From: Bacteroidota bacterium
GTDB lineage: Bacteria; Bacteroidota; Bacteroidia; Bacteroidales; UBA12481
Length of the DNA stretch: 14,663 bases
Direction of reading: 5' to 3'
Assembly (NCBI GenBank): GCA_030592205.1
Contig: JAUVKA010000037.1
Span: 1 to 14,663 of the forward strand
Shown here piece after piece: positions 7,621-14,663 of this stretch (the stretch's first letter is position 1; every line of letters begins with the position of its first letter). The notes beneath the pieces were generated by a model. It was given only the letters and a program-made list of their open reading frames with translations, had not been told where the DNA came from and did not search any database. The translations under genes were made by a program, and so were the position numbers.

Positions 7621-7783
7621 TTGTATAAGATTATATTTCTACTGAACTAACCCATTGAAGCTGCTGGGATACTGGCAATTAGGCATGTTAGCCCCGGCTT
7701 TTGGATATAAATACAGCATTTCGATACTATTTGGATCAAAATCTGTTCCAAACCAGGATGAAAAGTAGATAAAGGATAAAAAA
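7621..7783. other. Intergenic region between the PLP-enzyme gene and lemA
   Basis: I see no gene and no convincing promoter in these 163 bases. The only structure is an inverted repeat, TTTGGA (7730-7735) and TCCAAA (7747-7752), with an 11-base loop. Read leftward it lies 30 bases past the stop at 7784 but lacks a T-tract, so it is at best a weak terminator. Open frames overlapping this stretch have no recognisable family. Confidence 0.5.
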
Positions 7784-9103
7784 TTACAGGAATGGTTTCC
7801 AGAGATCTTCCCTGAAGTTCGAACGGTCTGTCGGTTCGCATTCATCCACGTTTGAAACCGATTTGGTAGTATAAACCATATCTTCCAGTAATTCGGGAGA
7901 TCTTCTGACTCCTTCACCAATATTTAATAAGATTTTTTCACCCTCTCTGAACAGACCCTTTTTGAGTCCTTCGAAAAAACCACCAACTGCGATGGTTGCA
8001 GCAGGACCAATTTTTATAGTTGATTCATAGGCTACCAAACGGGCCACTTCTGTACACAGGTCTTCGTTGAAGGTAATTATCTCTCCTCCTGTTTTTTTGC
8101 AGAGTGAACCAATGATTGGGAATGTTTGAGGATTTCCGTTAGCCAGTGTGGGTATCCTAGTAACCGGGCTGTCGTAGATTGGAAAATCATGTTCCCAGCC
8201 ATCTGGAAAATTGTTTGCTTTCGCTTTGTCCCAGGCGGCCGTCATAGGATCACATCCACTGGCCTGAACCATAATATAACGAGGATCTTTTTTCACTAAT
8301 CCTAATGATTCAATATCTCTGATAGCCTTATCGATTGCGATGGGTCCAGTACCGCCGGCAAGAGCTTGAACATATACATCAGGCACGGTTCCAAGCTGGC
8401 GCAACCATTCAAACACCTGGGTCTTTTTTGCCTCTACCCGGGCTGGATCGATATTTCCACCCGACATGTGTATTCCGTGTTTAACTGAATATTCAGCACA
8501 AAGCTTCTTGGCCAAAGCGTAATCGCCTTTAACCCTAAATACTCTTTGACCGTAGCAGCTGACACCTGCCTCATTGGCCTTTAAGGCATCATCAGGGATA
8601 AATACGGCCAGGGAAATCCCGGCGAGGGCAAGATAGTGAGCATAGGCATTTGCTATATTGCCAGTGCTGGCAACACAATACTGTGTGATACCATTCTCTT
8701 TCAGTACAGAGGCAGCTACAGCTGCAGCAACATCCTTAAATGTACCTGTTCCGGGATTTTCATCATTCCGGTAGGCCAATACTTCGAGATTCAGTCCGAA
8801 TTGTTCTTTTGCAAATACTTCCAGGAAGTTCCATCGATCCACCTTGATGGCTCCTTCCCCCTCGCTAATTATATTTTCCTTGTTTTCAAGGGGCAGAAAG
8901 TCGAAATAGTGAAATACAGAAGTAGCCTGGCTATTATCCTTGTCAATAAGGCCCTTTATCTTTTCAAGATCCGTATGATATTTTACATCTACCCATTTAC
9001 TACCACATTGGGGACACTTCTGTCCTTCCTGGAACCATTCCTTGAAGCTGTCAATATGAGTTTCGCAGGAGCGACAAACAAAATAATACTTGGGATTTGG
9101 CAT
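7784..9103 (-). CDS. Threonine synthase-family PLP enzyme with zinc ribbon; possible cysteate synthase
   Basis: A 439-residue fold-type II pyridoxal-phosphate enzyme. An N-terminal zinc ribbon has CRSC (C10, C13) and CPQC (C30, C33). The PLP lysine is K123 in NPGTGTFKD, the substrate loop is ASTGN (145-149), and the cofactor-phosphate loop is ALAGGTGPIAI (247-257). GNIDPARVEAKKTQVFEW recalls the threonine synthase motif NPYRxEGQKTxAFE. Overall it resembles ThrC, which makes threonine from phosphohomoserine. However, it has TGTFKDVA rather than GSFKDRG, KKT rather than GQKT, and an atypical glycine loop. It lies 21 bp after cysN, in a block that makes sulfite, and no threonine-pathway gene adjoins it. 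Known family relatives include cysteate synthase, which joins phosphoserine and sulfite. That function is my inference; threonine synthase remains possible. Confidence 0.88.
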   Translation of the reverse strand: MPNPKYYFVCRSCETHIDSFKEWFQEGQKCPQCGSKWVDVKYHTDLEKIKGLIDKDNSQATSVFHYFDFLPLENKENIISEGEGAIKVDRWNFLEVFAKEQFGLNLEVLAYRNDENPGTGTFKDVAAAVAASVLKENGITQYCVASTGNIANAYAHYLALAGISLAVFIPDDALKANEAGVSCYGQRVFRVKGDYALAKKLCAEYSVKHGIHMSGGNIDPARVEAKKTQVFEWLRQLGTVPDVYVQALAGGTGPIAIDKAIRDIESLGLVKKDPRYIMVQASGCDPMTAAWDKAKANNFPDGWEHDFPIYDSPVTRIPTLANGNPQTFPIIGSLCKKTGGEIITFNEDLCTEVARLVAYESTIKIGPAATIAVGGFFEGLKKGLFREGEKILLNIGEGVRRSPELLEDMVYTTKSVSNVDECEPTDRSNFREDLWKPFL

Positions 9104-9124
9104 CTATGAAAACTTTTATACTGT

Positions 9125-10399
9125 TTATATGATCATTCCGGCAGCCACGGTTTCGTTTGTGGCTTCATCTATTAGAATCAGGCTGCCTGTTATCCGATTT
9201 TTTGTATAAGAATCGTAGTATAAAGGCTGAGTGGTCTTTATCCTTATGCGGCCAATGTCATTCATCTTAATTTCCTTGTCGGAAGTGTTTTCCTCAAGGG
9301 TATTGATATCCATTTTGTAATCGATCTCTTTAATTATGCAACGTACATCCCGGGTGGTATGCTTTATGGCATATTTTCCTCCGTGTTTCAAAGGCTTTTC
9401 ATTGAACCAACAAATCATCAGGTCGATATTCTGCCCAACCATTGGCTGCTTATCCCTGCTTACAATCATGTTGCCCCGGCTGATATCAATATCATCTTCA
9501 AGCTGGATTGATACTGATTCGGTAACTTTTGCTCCCTGAAGAGAATTGCCAAAAACATCCACTGTTTTCACAACTGATTGGAGGCCTGAGGGTAAAACAG
9601 TTACCTGGTCGCCCGGGCGGAACCATCCTCCTGAAATTCGACCTGCATATCCTCTGTAATCATGGAACTCTTCAATTTGCGGACGGATCACATACTGAAC
9701 TGCAAAACGGGGATCATCCAGGTTTCGGTCATATGTAATGTCGATCTCTTCTAATAATTTTAAAAGGGGAGGGCCGCTATACCAATCCATGTTTTTGGAG
9801 GTATTAACCACATTGTCACCTTTAAGAGCACTTATTGGAATGAAACGAAGGTCACGAATTTTCAGCTTTCCAGCTATTTTATAAATATCTGATTTAATAT
9901 TTTCATATGTAATCTGATCATAATCCATCAGATCCATCTTATTTACGCATACCACAAGGTGGGGTATATGCAAGAGCGTAGCAATAAAGGAATGGCGAAT
10001 GGTCTGCTCAAGTACTCCGTGCCGGGCGTCAATAAGGATCAGAGCCAGGTTGGCCGTAGATGCACCGGTAACCATATTGCGTGTATATTGAATATGCCCG
10101 GGTGTATCAGCAATAATGAACTTCCTTTTTGGTGTGGCAAAATACCTGTATGCCACGTCAATTGTAATACCTTGCTCCCGCTCGGCACGCAGTCCATCAG
10201 TGAGTAAAGCCAGATCAATTGTTTCATTTCCACGTCGAATACTATCACGGTGAACAGCTTCCAGTTGATCTTCGAAAATTGATTTGCTATCGTATAAAAG
10301 GCGCCCAATCAAAGTAGATTTTCCATCATCCACACTGCCTGCGGTTGTAAAACGCAGGAGCTGCATGTCAAGATAGGCGTCGGAGTTGAATTCAGACAT
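9125..10399 (-). CDS. cysN: Sulfate adenylyltransferase subunit 1 (GTPase subunit)
   Basis: CysN is the regulatory GTPase of ATP sulfurylase: with CysD it makes APS from ATP and sulfate, driven by GTP hydrolysis in the cytoplasm. The 424 residues show the EF-Tu-like GTP-binding motifs GSVDDGKST (G1, 21-29), GITID (G2, 77-81), DTPGH (G3, 98-102) and NKMD (G4, 153-156), then beta-barrel domains 2 and 3 in the C-terminal half. It ends without a CysC (APS kinase) domain, unlike the fused NodQ/CysNC forms, which fits an APS-reducing pathway. It follows cysD after 144 bp filled mostly by a 7-bp tandem repeat, an unusually long gap for a subunit pair. No promoter is visible in that gap, so expression probably depends on the cysH promoter. 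Confidence 0.96.
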   Translation of the reverse strand: MSEFNSDAYLDMQLLRFTTAGSVDDGKSTLIGRLLYDSKSIFEDQLEAVHRDSIRRGNETIDLALLTDGLRAEREQGITIDVAYRYFATPKRKFIIADTPGHIQYTRNMVTGASTANLALILIDARHGVLEQTIRHSFIATLLHIPHLVVCVNKMDLMDYDQITYENIKSDIYKIAGKLKIRDLRFIPISALKGDNVVNTSKNMDWYSGPPLLKLLEEIDITYDRNLDDPRFAVQYVIRPQIEEFHDYRGYAGRISGGWFRPGDQVTVLPSGLQSVVKTVDVFGNSLQGAKVTESVSIQLEDDIDISRGNMIVSRDKQPMVGQNIDLMICWFNEKPLKHGGKYAIKHTTRDVRCIIKEIDYKMDINTLEENTSDKEIKMNDIGRIRIKTTQPLYYDSYTKNRITGSLILIDEATNETVAAGMII

Positions 10400-10438
10400 T
10401 TTATTCTGATCTTAGTTTTGATTAATTTATTCCTTATT

Positions 10439-10543
10439 TACATCTTACATCTTACATCTTACATCTTACATCTTACATCTTGTATCTTGTATCTTGTATC
10501 TTGTATCTTGTATCTTGTATCTTGTATCTTGTATCTTGTATCT
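10439..10543. repeat. Fifteen-copy 7-bp tandem repeat in two blocks between cysD and cysN
   Basis: On the plus strand six perfect copies of TACATCT (10439-10480) are followed by nine perfect copies of TGTATCT (10481-10543). On the transcript this reads nine AGATACA then six AGATGTA. The two unit types differ by two adjacent transitions, change abruptly at 10480/10481, and show no other variation. The array begins on the base next to the cysD stop codon (TAG, 10546-10544) and ends 39 bases before the cysN ATG. It is a microsatellite-like array prone to copy-number change; any function is unknown. Confidence 0.95.
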
Positions 10544-11449
10544 CTAGAAATACCCTTCTTTTTTTCTATCTTCCATTGCGGCTTCAGATCTTTTATCATC
10601 AGACCTGCTGCCTCTTTCGGTGACTCTTGTTGCTGCAATTTCTTTTATAATATCCACAAGGGTATTTGCTTTTGATTCAGTAAGCCCCGTACAGGAAATG
10701 TCACCGATAGTCCGGCAACGAATATCCATCTCAATAATTTCCTCTGTGGGTTTGAGCTTCATAAAGGGAGCCCAGGCAAGCAAAACACCATCACGGTTAA
10801 AAACTTTACGCTTGTGAGTGAAATATAGACTGGGCAGATCGATATCATCCTGATAGATGTATTGCCAGATATCCATCTCTGTCCAATTCGAAAGGGGGAA
10901 AACTCTGAAATGTTCACCCATATTCATTTTTCCGTTGAAAAGATTCCAAAGTTCTGGCCGTTGATTCTTCGGATCCCATTGACCGAATTCATCTCTATGG
11001 GAGAAGAAGCGCTCTTTCGCTCTGGCCTTTTCCTCATCTCTTCTTCCTCCACCTAAGGCTACATCAAACTTGTATGTTTCAATTGTGCCCAATAGGGTTC
11101 CGGTTTGGAGGAGATTACGGCTTGCATTGTATCCTGTCTCCTCAACGGCCTCACCATTATCGATCCTTTCCTGCACCAATCCTACAACCAGGCGTGCGCC
11201 AAGCTCCTCTACCAGCTTATCCCGGAATGTGATTGTTTCTTCGAAGTTATGGCCAGTGTCGATATGTGCCAGTGTGAAAGGTATTCTTTGAGGCCAAAAT
11301 GCTTTTCTCGCCAGGTGAACCATTACGATAGAATCCTTGCCGCCTGAAAAAAGGAGGGCGGGATTCTCAAATTGTGCTGCAACCTCCCTCATAATGAAAA
11401 TGGATTCATTTTCCAGTTCGCGGAGGTGATTAATTTGATAACTATTCAT
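10544..11449 (-). CDS. cysD: Sulfate adenylyltransferase subunit 2 (catalytic subunit)
   Basis: CysD is the catalytic, PP-loop subunit of ATP sulfurylase and partners CysN. The 301 residues carry the PP-loop SGGKDS (35-40), followed by family segments such as AHIDTGHNFEET, GGGRRDEEKARAKERFFSHRDEFG and NWTEMDIWQYI, and a basic C-terminal stretch (about 270-301) typical of the family. The loop reads FSGGKDS where many relatives have YSIGKDS; both are functional PP-loops. I chose the ATG at 11449, whose ATGAATAG overlaps the cysH stop by 8 bases. The in-frame ATG at 11464 would add MKRLS and deepen the overlap, and family N-termini usually begin near MNSYQINHLRELE. The overlap implies translational coupling to cysH. 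Confidence 0.96.
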   Translation of the reverse strand: MNSYQINHLRELENESIFIMREVAAQFENPALLFSGGKDSIVMVHLARKAFWPQRIPFTLAHIDTGHNFEETITFRDKLVEELGARLVVGLVQERIDNGEAVEETGYNASRNLLQTGTLLGTIETYKFDVALGGGRRDEEKARAKERFFSHRDEFGQWDPKNQRPELWNLFNGKMNMGEHFRVFPLSNWTEMDIWQYIYQDDIDLPSLYFTHKRKVFNRDGVLLAWAPFMKLKPTEEIIEMDIRCRTIGDISCTGLTESKANTLVDIIKEIAATRVTERGSRSDDKRSEAAMEDRKKEGYF

Positions 11450-12182
11450 AGATAATCTTTTCATTTCCTTTCATATGTAATCCGCATTCCTTACTTGAAT
11501 TATCTTCCCACCACCACCGTCCTGTACGGATATCCTCTCCATCCTGTACAGCTCTGGTACAGGGACTGCAACCTATACTGTGAAATCCACGGTCGTGTAG
11601 AACATTATATGGAACATGATTTTCACGAACGTACTGCTGCACTTTCTCAAGCGACCAATCGATAAGAGGATTATATTTTATTAAACCATAATTGCTGTCA
11701 TTCTCAAAATGTGCAAGATTTTGACGATCAGAGGATTGTCCGGAGCGTATGCCTGTCACCCATATGTCAGCACTTTCAAGGGCACGTTTGATGGGAATCA
11801 CCTTTCTGATATTGCAGCACTCCTTCCTGTTCTCTACACTTTCATAAAAACTATATGGCCCTTTTTTTGTCATCAACCTTTCAACTGCATCTCTGTCGGG
11901 GTGAAACACATGAATCCTTTTGCCATATTTAGCAAGGGTTCTACTATGTGTTTTATAGGTTTCTTCAAATAAGCGTCCTGTATCCAGAGTGACCACCTTA
12001 ATTGGGATGTTTTCAGTGAAAATAATGTCAGTAATGATCTGATCTTCCATACCAAAACTGCTTGAGAAAAGGATTCTTCCCAAATGATTCTCTGCCAGGT
12101 AACTCAGGGTCTGCTTTATATTCATCCCCTTGGTTTCACGGGCAAGCTTCTCTGTCATATCCATAAACAACCTTTGCTTCAT
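11442..12182 (-). CDS. cysH: Assimilatory APS reductase, [4Fe-4S] type (annotated as phosphoadenylyl-sulfate reductase family)
   Basis: CysH reduces adenylylsulfate to sulfite and AMP using thioredoxin. The 246 residues contain a PP-loop-like SSSFGMEDQ (40-48), the cluster ligands CC (C122, C123) and CSPC (C205, C208), and the C-terminal catalytic ECGLH (C233). The two cysteine pairs mark the iron-sulfur class that uses APS directly, so no APS kinase is needed; none is found fused or adjacent. It leads the leftward cysH-cysD-cysN-PLP enzyme block. A -7 promoter box lies 51-58 bases upstream, and a large palindrome fills the leader up to the ATG. An in-frame ATG a few codons inside (residue 7) is an alternative start, but the outer one is placed exactly at the palindrome edge. 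Confidence 0.95.
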   Translation of the reverse strand: MKQRLFMDMTEKLARETKGMNIKQTLSYLAENHLGRILFSSSFGMEDQIITDIIFTENIPIKVVTLDTGRLFEETYKTHSRTLAKYGKRIHVFHPDRDAVERLMTKKGPYSFYESVENRKECCNIRKVIPIKRALESADIWVTGIRSGQSSDRQNLAHFENDSNYGLIKYNPLIDWSLEKVQQYVRENHVPYNVLHDRGFHSIGCSPCTRAVQDGEDIRTGRWWWEDNSSKECGLHMKGNEKIIYE

Positions 12183-12220
12183 GGTGTTTGTGATTCAGGA
12201 TAAAGCGAATCACAATCACC
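12183..12220 (-). promoter_or_regulatory. 38-bp palindrome/hairpin in the cysH leader
   Basis: On the coding strand GGTGATTGTGATTC and GAATCACAAACACC form 14-base arms with 13 complementary positions (one A-A mismatch) around a 10-base spacer. The downstream arm ends on the base before the cysH ATG. In RNA this would make a 9-bp stem, a mismatch and a further 4-bp stem occluding the ribosome-landing zone; as DNA it could be a dimer operator. It lacks a T-tract, so it is not a usual terminator. Function is inferred. Confidence 0.75.
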
Positions 12221-12232
12221 AAAAATGAGCTG

Positions 12233-12240
12233 CAAAGGTA
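12233..12240 (-). promoter_or_regulatory. -7 promoter element of the cysH operon
   Basis: Read on the minus strand the element is TACCTTTG, an exact TAnnTTTG match. Transcription would start near 12226, giving a leader of about 44 bases taken up by the palindrome. No TTG is found 19 bases upstream; the spacer is A/T-rich. AAGGTA (12235-12240) and TACCTT (12258-12263) form an inverted repeat spanning the expected RNA polymerase site. A weak -33 region may indicate an activator-dependent promoter, which is inference. Confidence 0.6.
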
Positions 12241-12283
12241 CTATTTTAATTTTTTTATACCTTGAAATTATTAAGTCTGTAAT

Positions 12284-13924
12284 CTACCAAAATACAATAT
12301 ACAGGGTAGCCACGATTGCCATCAGAATAAAGGACCAAACCTTAAATGAAGTTTGTGTATGGAAAAGGCCTTTATCAAATTTTATAGCCTTAGGATGGTC
12401 TGTCTTTCTCTCTATCAGACTTATTATAATCATTATGCCTGACAGGATTAAGAATACATAACCCCAGCGGTTCATAAATGGCACCTGAGGCAGCAATACC
12501 ATAAAAGCAAATGAAAGCGGGATACTTAATCCGGCTCCCCACAGAGCGGCATTAGGCGTTGATCGCTTCCAGAACAGTCCGAATAAGAATATGGCACAAA
12601 CCCCGGGAGTTATGAAACCTGTGAATTCCTGGATATATTGAAAAGCCTGATCGAGTCCGCTAAGCAGAGGCTGAGCAACAATAACCGCGATTATCAATGC
12701 AGTAAGACTGGTCAGTCGGCCCACTGTGACAAGATTGGTTTCACTACTTTTTTTATTGATCAAGTTTTTATAAATATCCATTGTAAAGATGGTGGCTGTT
12801 GAGTTTAGCATTGAAGCCAGTGAGGAAACGATTGCAGCTACGAGTGCCGCAAAAGCAATCCCCTTTATCCCGGATGGAACAAAATTATGCAGGAGCCAGG
12901 GATAGGCCTGATCGGATTTAGTAATGGTTTCAACCCCATCAAGACCATAATCGGCAGGGTTTTGGTTGATGAGAAAGGCAGCAATCCCGGGAACTACAAC
13001 GATAAGAGGAATCAATAATTTGAGGAATCCGGCAAATACCATACCCTTCTGGGCTTCGTGAACAGATTTGGCCGCCAGTCCACGTTGGATAATATACTGG
13101 TTAAAACCCCAATAGGAAATATTGGCTATCCATAAACCTCCGATTACAACACTAAGACCGGGAAGATCCATCCAGGCATCTTTTATCCCGCCCGAGCCGT
13201 CAGGGATCATTACTTCACCCTTCTGGATTATCATACTAAACTTCTCAGGGACAGCTTCCAATAGGTCAACAAATCCCGCCACCACACCATTGCCAGCACC
13301 AAGGGCTTTGAGGGCCAGGTAAGTGGTTATTAAACCACCGGCGATAAGGAATACAACCTGTACTACATCGGTCCAGGCCACGGCTTTAAGTCCACCATAA
13401 ATTGAGTATACGGCTGCAAATACTGCCAGCCCTATAATGCCCCATATCACAGGAACTCCCATGATTGTATTAAGAGCGAGAGCGCCGAGCCATAGAACAG
13501 AAGTCAGGTTAACAAAAACATAAATCAGCAGCCAGAAGGTAGCCATAGCTGTTCTGACCCGGTTATCATAGCGTTCCTGCAGGAATTGGGGCATTGTGTA
13601 GATGTTCTTTTTCAAAAAAATCGGAAGAATATATACCCCAACAATTATAAGTGCAATGGCTGCCATCCATTCGTATGAAGCTATTGCAAGCCCGATAGCA
13701 AAGCCACTTCCTGACATTCCGATGGTTTGCTCTGCAGAGATATTAGCTGCAATCAGGGAGGCTCCAATCGCCCACCAGGGAAGAGATTTACTGGCCAGGA
13801 AGTAATCTTGGGCTGTTTTTTTATGCCCTTTTTTTTCTCGGGAGATAAACAATCCCATGGCTACAATCAATAAGCAATAGCCGATAAAAATTATATAATC
13901 CAGGGTTGAAAAACCGTTCGTCAT
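12284..13924 (-). CDS. Sodium/sugar symporter, SGLT type (solute:sodium symporter family)
   Basis: A 546-residue inner-membrane transporter of the SSS family with about 14 hydrophobic segments, predicted to import a sugar with sodium ions. It resembles Vibrio vSGLT: ANISAEQTIGMSGSG (60-74), SYEWMAA (83-89), FVNLTS (137-142), GFNQYIIQRGLAAKS (273-287), FLKLLIPLIVVVPGIAAF (300-317) and SSLASMLNSTATIFTMDIY (367-385). The Q66, E85, N140, N275 and K302 positions appear to match vSGLT sugar contacts as I recall them, and S367/S368 the sodium site. The exact sugar cannot be told. It lies 21 bp downstream of the DUF6786-like gene on the same strand and is probably co-transcribed. The final stop is 101 bp from cysH; no clear terminator separates them, so read-through into the cys block is possible. 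Confidence 0.92.
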   Translation of the reverse strand: MTNGFSTLDYIIFIGYCLLIVAMGLFISREKKGHKKTAQDYFLASKSLPWWAIGASLIAANISAEQTIGMSGSGFAIGLAIASYEWMAAIALIIVGVYILPIFLKKNIYTMPQFLQERYDNRVRTAMATFWLLIYVFVNLTSVLWLGALALNTIMGVPVIWGIIGLAVFAAVYSIYGGLKAVAWTDVVQVVFLIAGGLITTYLALKALGAGNGVVAGFVDLLEAVPEKFSMIIQKGEVMIPDGSGGIKDAWMDLPGLSVVIGGLWIANISYWGFNQYIIQRGLAAKSVHEAQKGMVFAGFLKLLIPLIVVVPGIAAFLINQNPADYGLDGVETITKSDQAYPWLLHNFVPSGIKGIAFAALVAAIVSSLASMLNSTATIFTMDIYKNLINKKSSETNLVTVGRLTSLTALIIAVIVAQPLLSGLDQAFQYIQEFTGFITPGVCAIFLFGLFWKRSTPNAALWGAGLSIPLSFAFMVLLPQVPFMNRWGYVFLILSGIMIIISLIERKTDHPKAIKFDKGLFHTQTSFKVWSFILMAIVATLYIVFW

Positions 13925-13945
13925 AATTCAAGATCTTTAAAAATT

Positions 13946-14663
13946 CTATTCGTTAAATGCTGATTTAATAGCATTGATTTGTATTCCGAAAATATTTTTT
14001 ATTACCTCCTTAAGTATTTCTTCCTTTCCACTAATATGGAGAGTGGTACAAGTATGCTCGAATGAGCCGCCGGGCATTAATACAGCAGCTGCAGATGAGG
14101 TTTCCAGTTCGTAAAATGGGCCTAATTGTGAGCCGTCATCAAGAGGACCGTCGTTATATGAGTTGATTACATCCCCACCGAAAGGCTTGTCTTGAATCTC
14201 CCACATACTATTGACATAGCCTTCGTGCTGCTCAGGCTTGTTGTAGTAAACTAATGTCAGCAATCCCTCGTCACTATCGTAACTTCCCAGATAATTCTTT
14301 GCCCTTAATGGTGATAATCCAATTTTTCCGCGCTGGTTTCCGTCGGCTTTGAATAGAATGATTCCATCCTTTACTTTTAGGCGATTAGCTGGTACTTTCC
14401 CGAAGTAATTGTCGTTGACTACAGGACCCAATTCTTCCTCAGCGCCTTCCACGTAAGGTACAAGTACAGTGTTGGTTGGAGAGGAGATAAGTTGTCCAAG
14501 GATCCATATTGATAACAGACCGGATTCTTTGGTCCAGGCAATTTTGCCAGTGTTGGTGATCTTGTTAACCGACTGATATGCAACAGTATTAAGGTCTTTA
14601 GGTATTTTGACTCCTGATACATTTAAAATCTCCTCACTACTTAATAGCTTAACCGATCGATCT
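13946..14663 (-). CDS. DUF6786-like protein, 5' end beyond the right edge
   Basis: The reading frame is open from the stop at 13946-13948 to the window edge, giving about 238 codons of the C-terminal part. The GTG at 14452 that could be taken as a start is internal, because conserved-looking sequence continues upstream of it (VAYQSVNKITNTG, WTKESGLLSIWILGQ). Other characteristic segments are NDNYFGKVPANRL, NSMWEIQDKPFGGDVINSYNDG and GSQLGPFYELETSS. I recognise this as the Bacteroidota family DUF6786, whose fold I expect to be a galactose mutarotase-like beta-sandwich, but I cannot verify that. The adjacent SGLT-type transporter suggests a role in sugar handling. The signal peptide region, if any, is outside the window, so its location is unknown. 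Confidence 0.78.
   Translation of the reverse strand, partial: DRSVKLLSSEEILNVSGVKIPKDLNTVAYQSVNKITNTGKIAWTKESGLLSIWILGQLISSPTNTVLVPYVEGAEEELGPVVNDNYFGKVPANRLKVKDGIILFKADGNQRGKIGLSPLRAKNYLGSYDSDEGLLTLVYYNKPEQHEGYVNSMWEIQDKPFGGDVINSYNDGPLDDGSQLGPFYELETSSAAAVLMPGGSFEHTCTTLHISGKEEILKEVIKNIFGIQINAIKSAFNE

Noticed and set aside
7730..7752. TTTGGA/TCCAAA hairpin as a firm terminator for the cys block
   Set aside because: The stem has only 6 bp with an 11-base loop, and no T-tract follows on the leftward strand.
7639..7920. Two leftward open frames spanning the 3' end of the PLP-enzyme gene and the spacer before lemA
   Set aside because: They overlap conserved coding sequence in another frame, show no family motif and have no promoter. 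Only about half of each lies in non-coding DNA.
8636..9109. 157-residue rightward open frame inside the PLP-enzyme gene
   Set aside because: It is fully antisense to a well-conserved gene, has low-complexity hydrophobic sequence and no recognisable domain.
10439..10543. The tandem array as a CRISPR
   Set aside because: Units are 7 bp and contiguous with no unique spacers, and no cas gene is nearby.
10418..10675. Rightward open frame through the heptamer array encoding a periodic ILHLTSY/ILYLVSC peptide
   Set aside because: The period arises because a 7-bp repeat without stops gives a 7-residue repeat in any frame. It also overlaps the 3' end of cysD antisense and has no family resemblance.
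14419..14622. Separate 67-residue leftward open frame near the right edge
   Set aside because: It overlaps, in another frame, the upstream continuation of the DUF6786-like gene, which stays open and conserved-looking to the edge.

Overview
The window looks like a chromosomal segment from a Bacteroidota bacterium, most likely Bacteroidales-like. The AT-rich leaders carry the Bacteroidota -7 promoter element TAnnTTTG, Shine-Dalgarno sites are mostly absent, and the gene families fit that phylum (alaS/M23/MerR/Nif3/zinc-ribbon neighbourhood, a DUF6786-like protein, cysH-cysD-cysN without cysC). No tRNA, rRNA, insertion sequence, prophage or CRISPR array is visible, and no gene-free stretch exceeds 300 bases.

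Left part (1-5755). The 5' portion of alaS runs leftward off the edge. Divergent from it is a rightward series: membrane-anchored M23 peptidase, MerR-type regulator with a probable TTG start, Nif3-like dinuclear-metal protein, and a coiled-coil/C4 zinc-ribbon protein with a lysine-rich repeat tail. A hairpin plus T-tract follows, directly abutting the start of a secreted TPR-like protein.

Middle (5758-7620, leftward). lemA, a cytosolic TPM-domain protein and a secreted/membrane TPM-domain protein with a glycine-rich tail (YgcG type) form a compact operon. It meets the TPR gene tail to tail with 2 bp between the stop codons.

Sulfur block (7784-12182, leftward). cysH ([4Fe-4S] APS-reductase type), cysD and cysN (ATP sulfurylase) lead into a zinc-ribbon, fold-type II PLP enzyme of the threonine synthase family. 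Together CysDN and CysH convert sulfate to sulfite. No sulfite reductase is in the window, and the PLP enzyme departs from the usual threonine synthase motifs. I therefore infer that it may be a cysteate synthase feeding sulfonolipid (capnine-type) synthesis rather than a true ThrC. The block has two unexplained non-coding elements: a 38-bp near-perfect palindrome abutting the cysH start codon, and fifteen 7-bp tandem repeats in two sequence classes between cysD and cysN.

Right end (12284-14663, leftward). An SGLT-type sodium/sugar symporter lies just downstream of a DUF6786-like protein that enters from the right edge. The pair probably serves sugar uptake.
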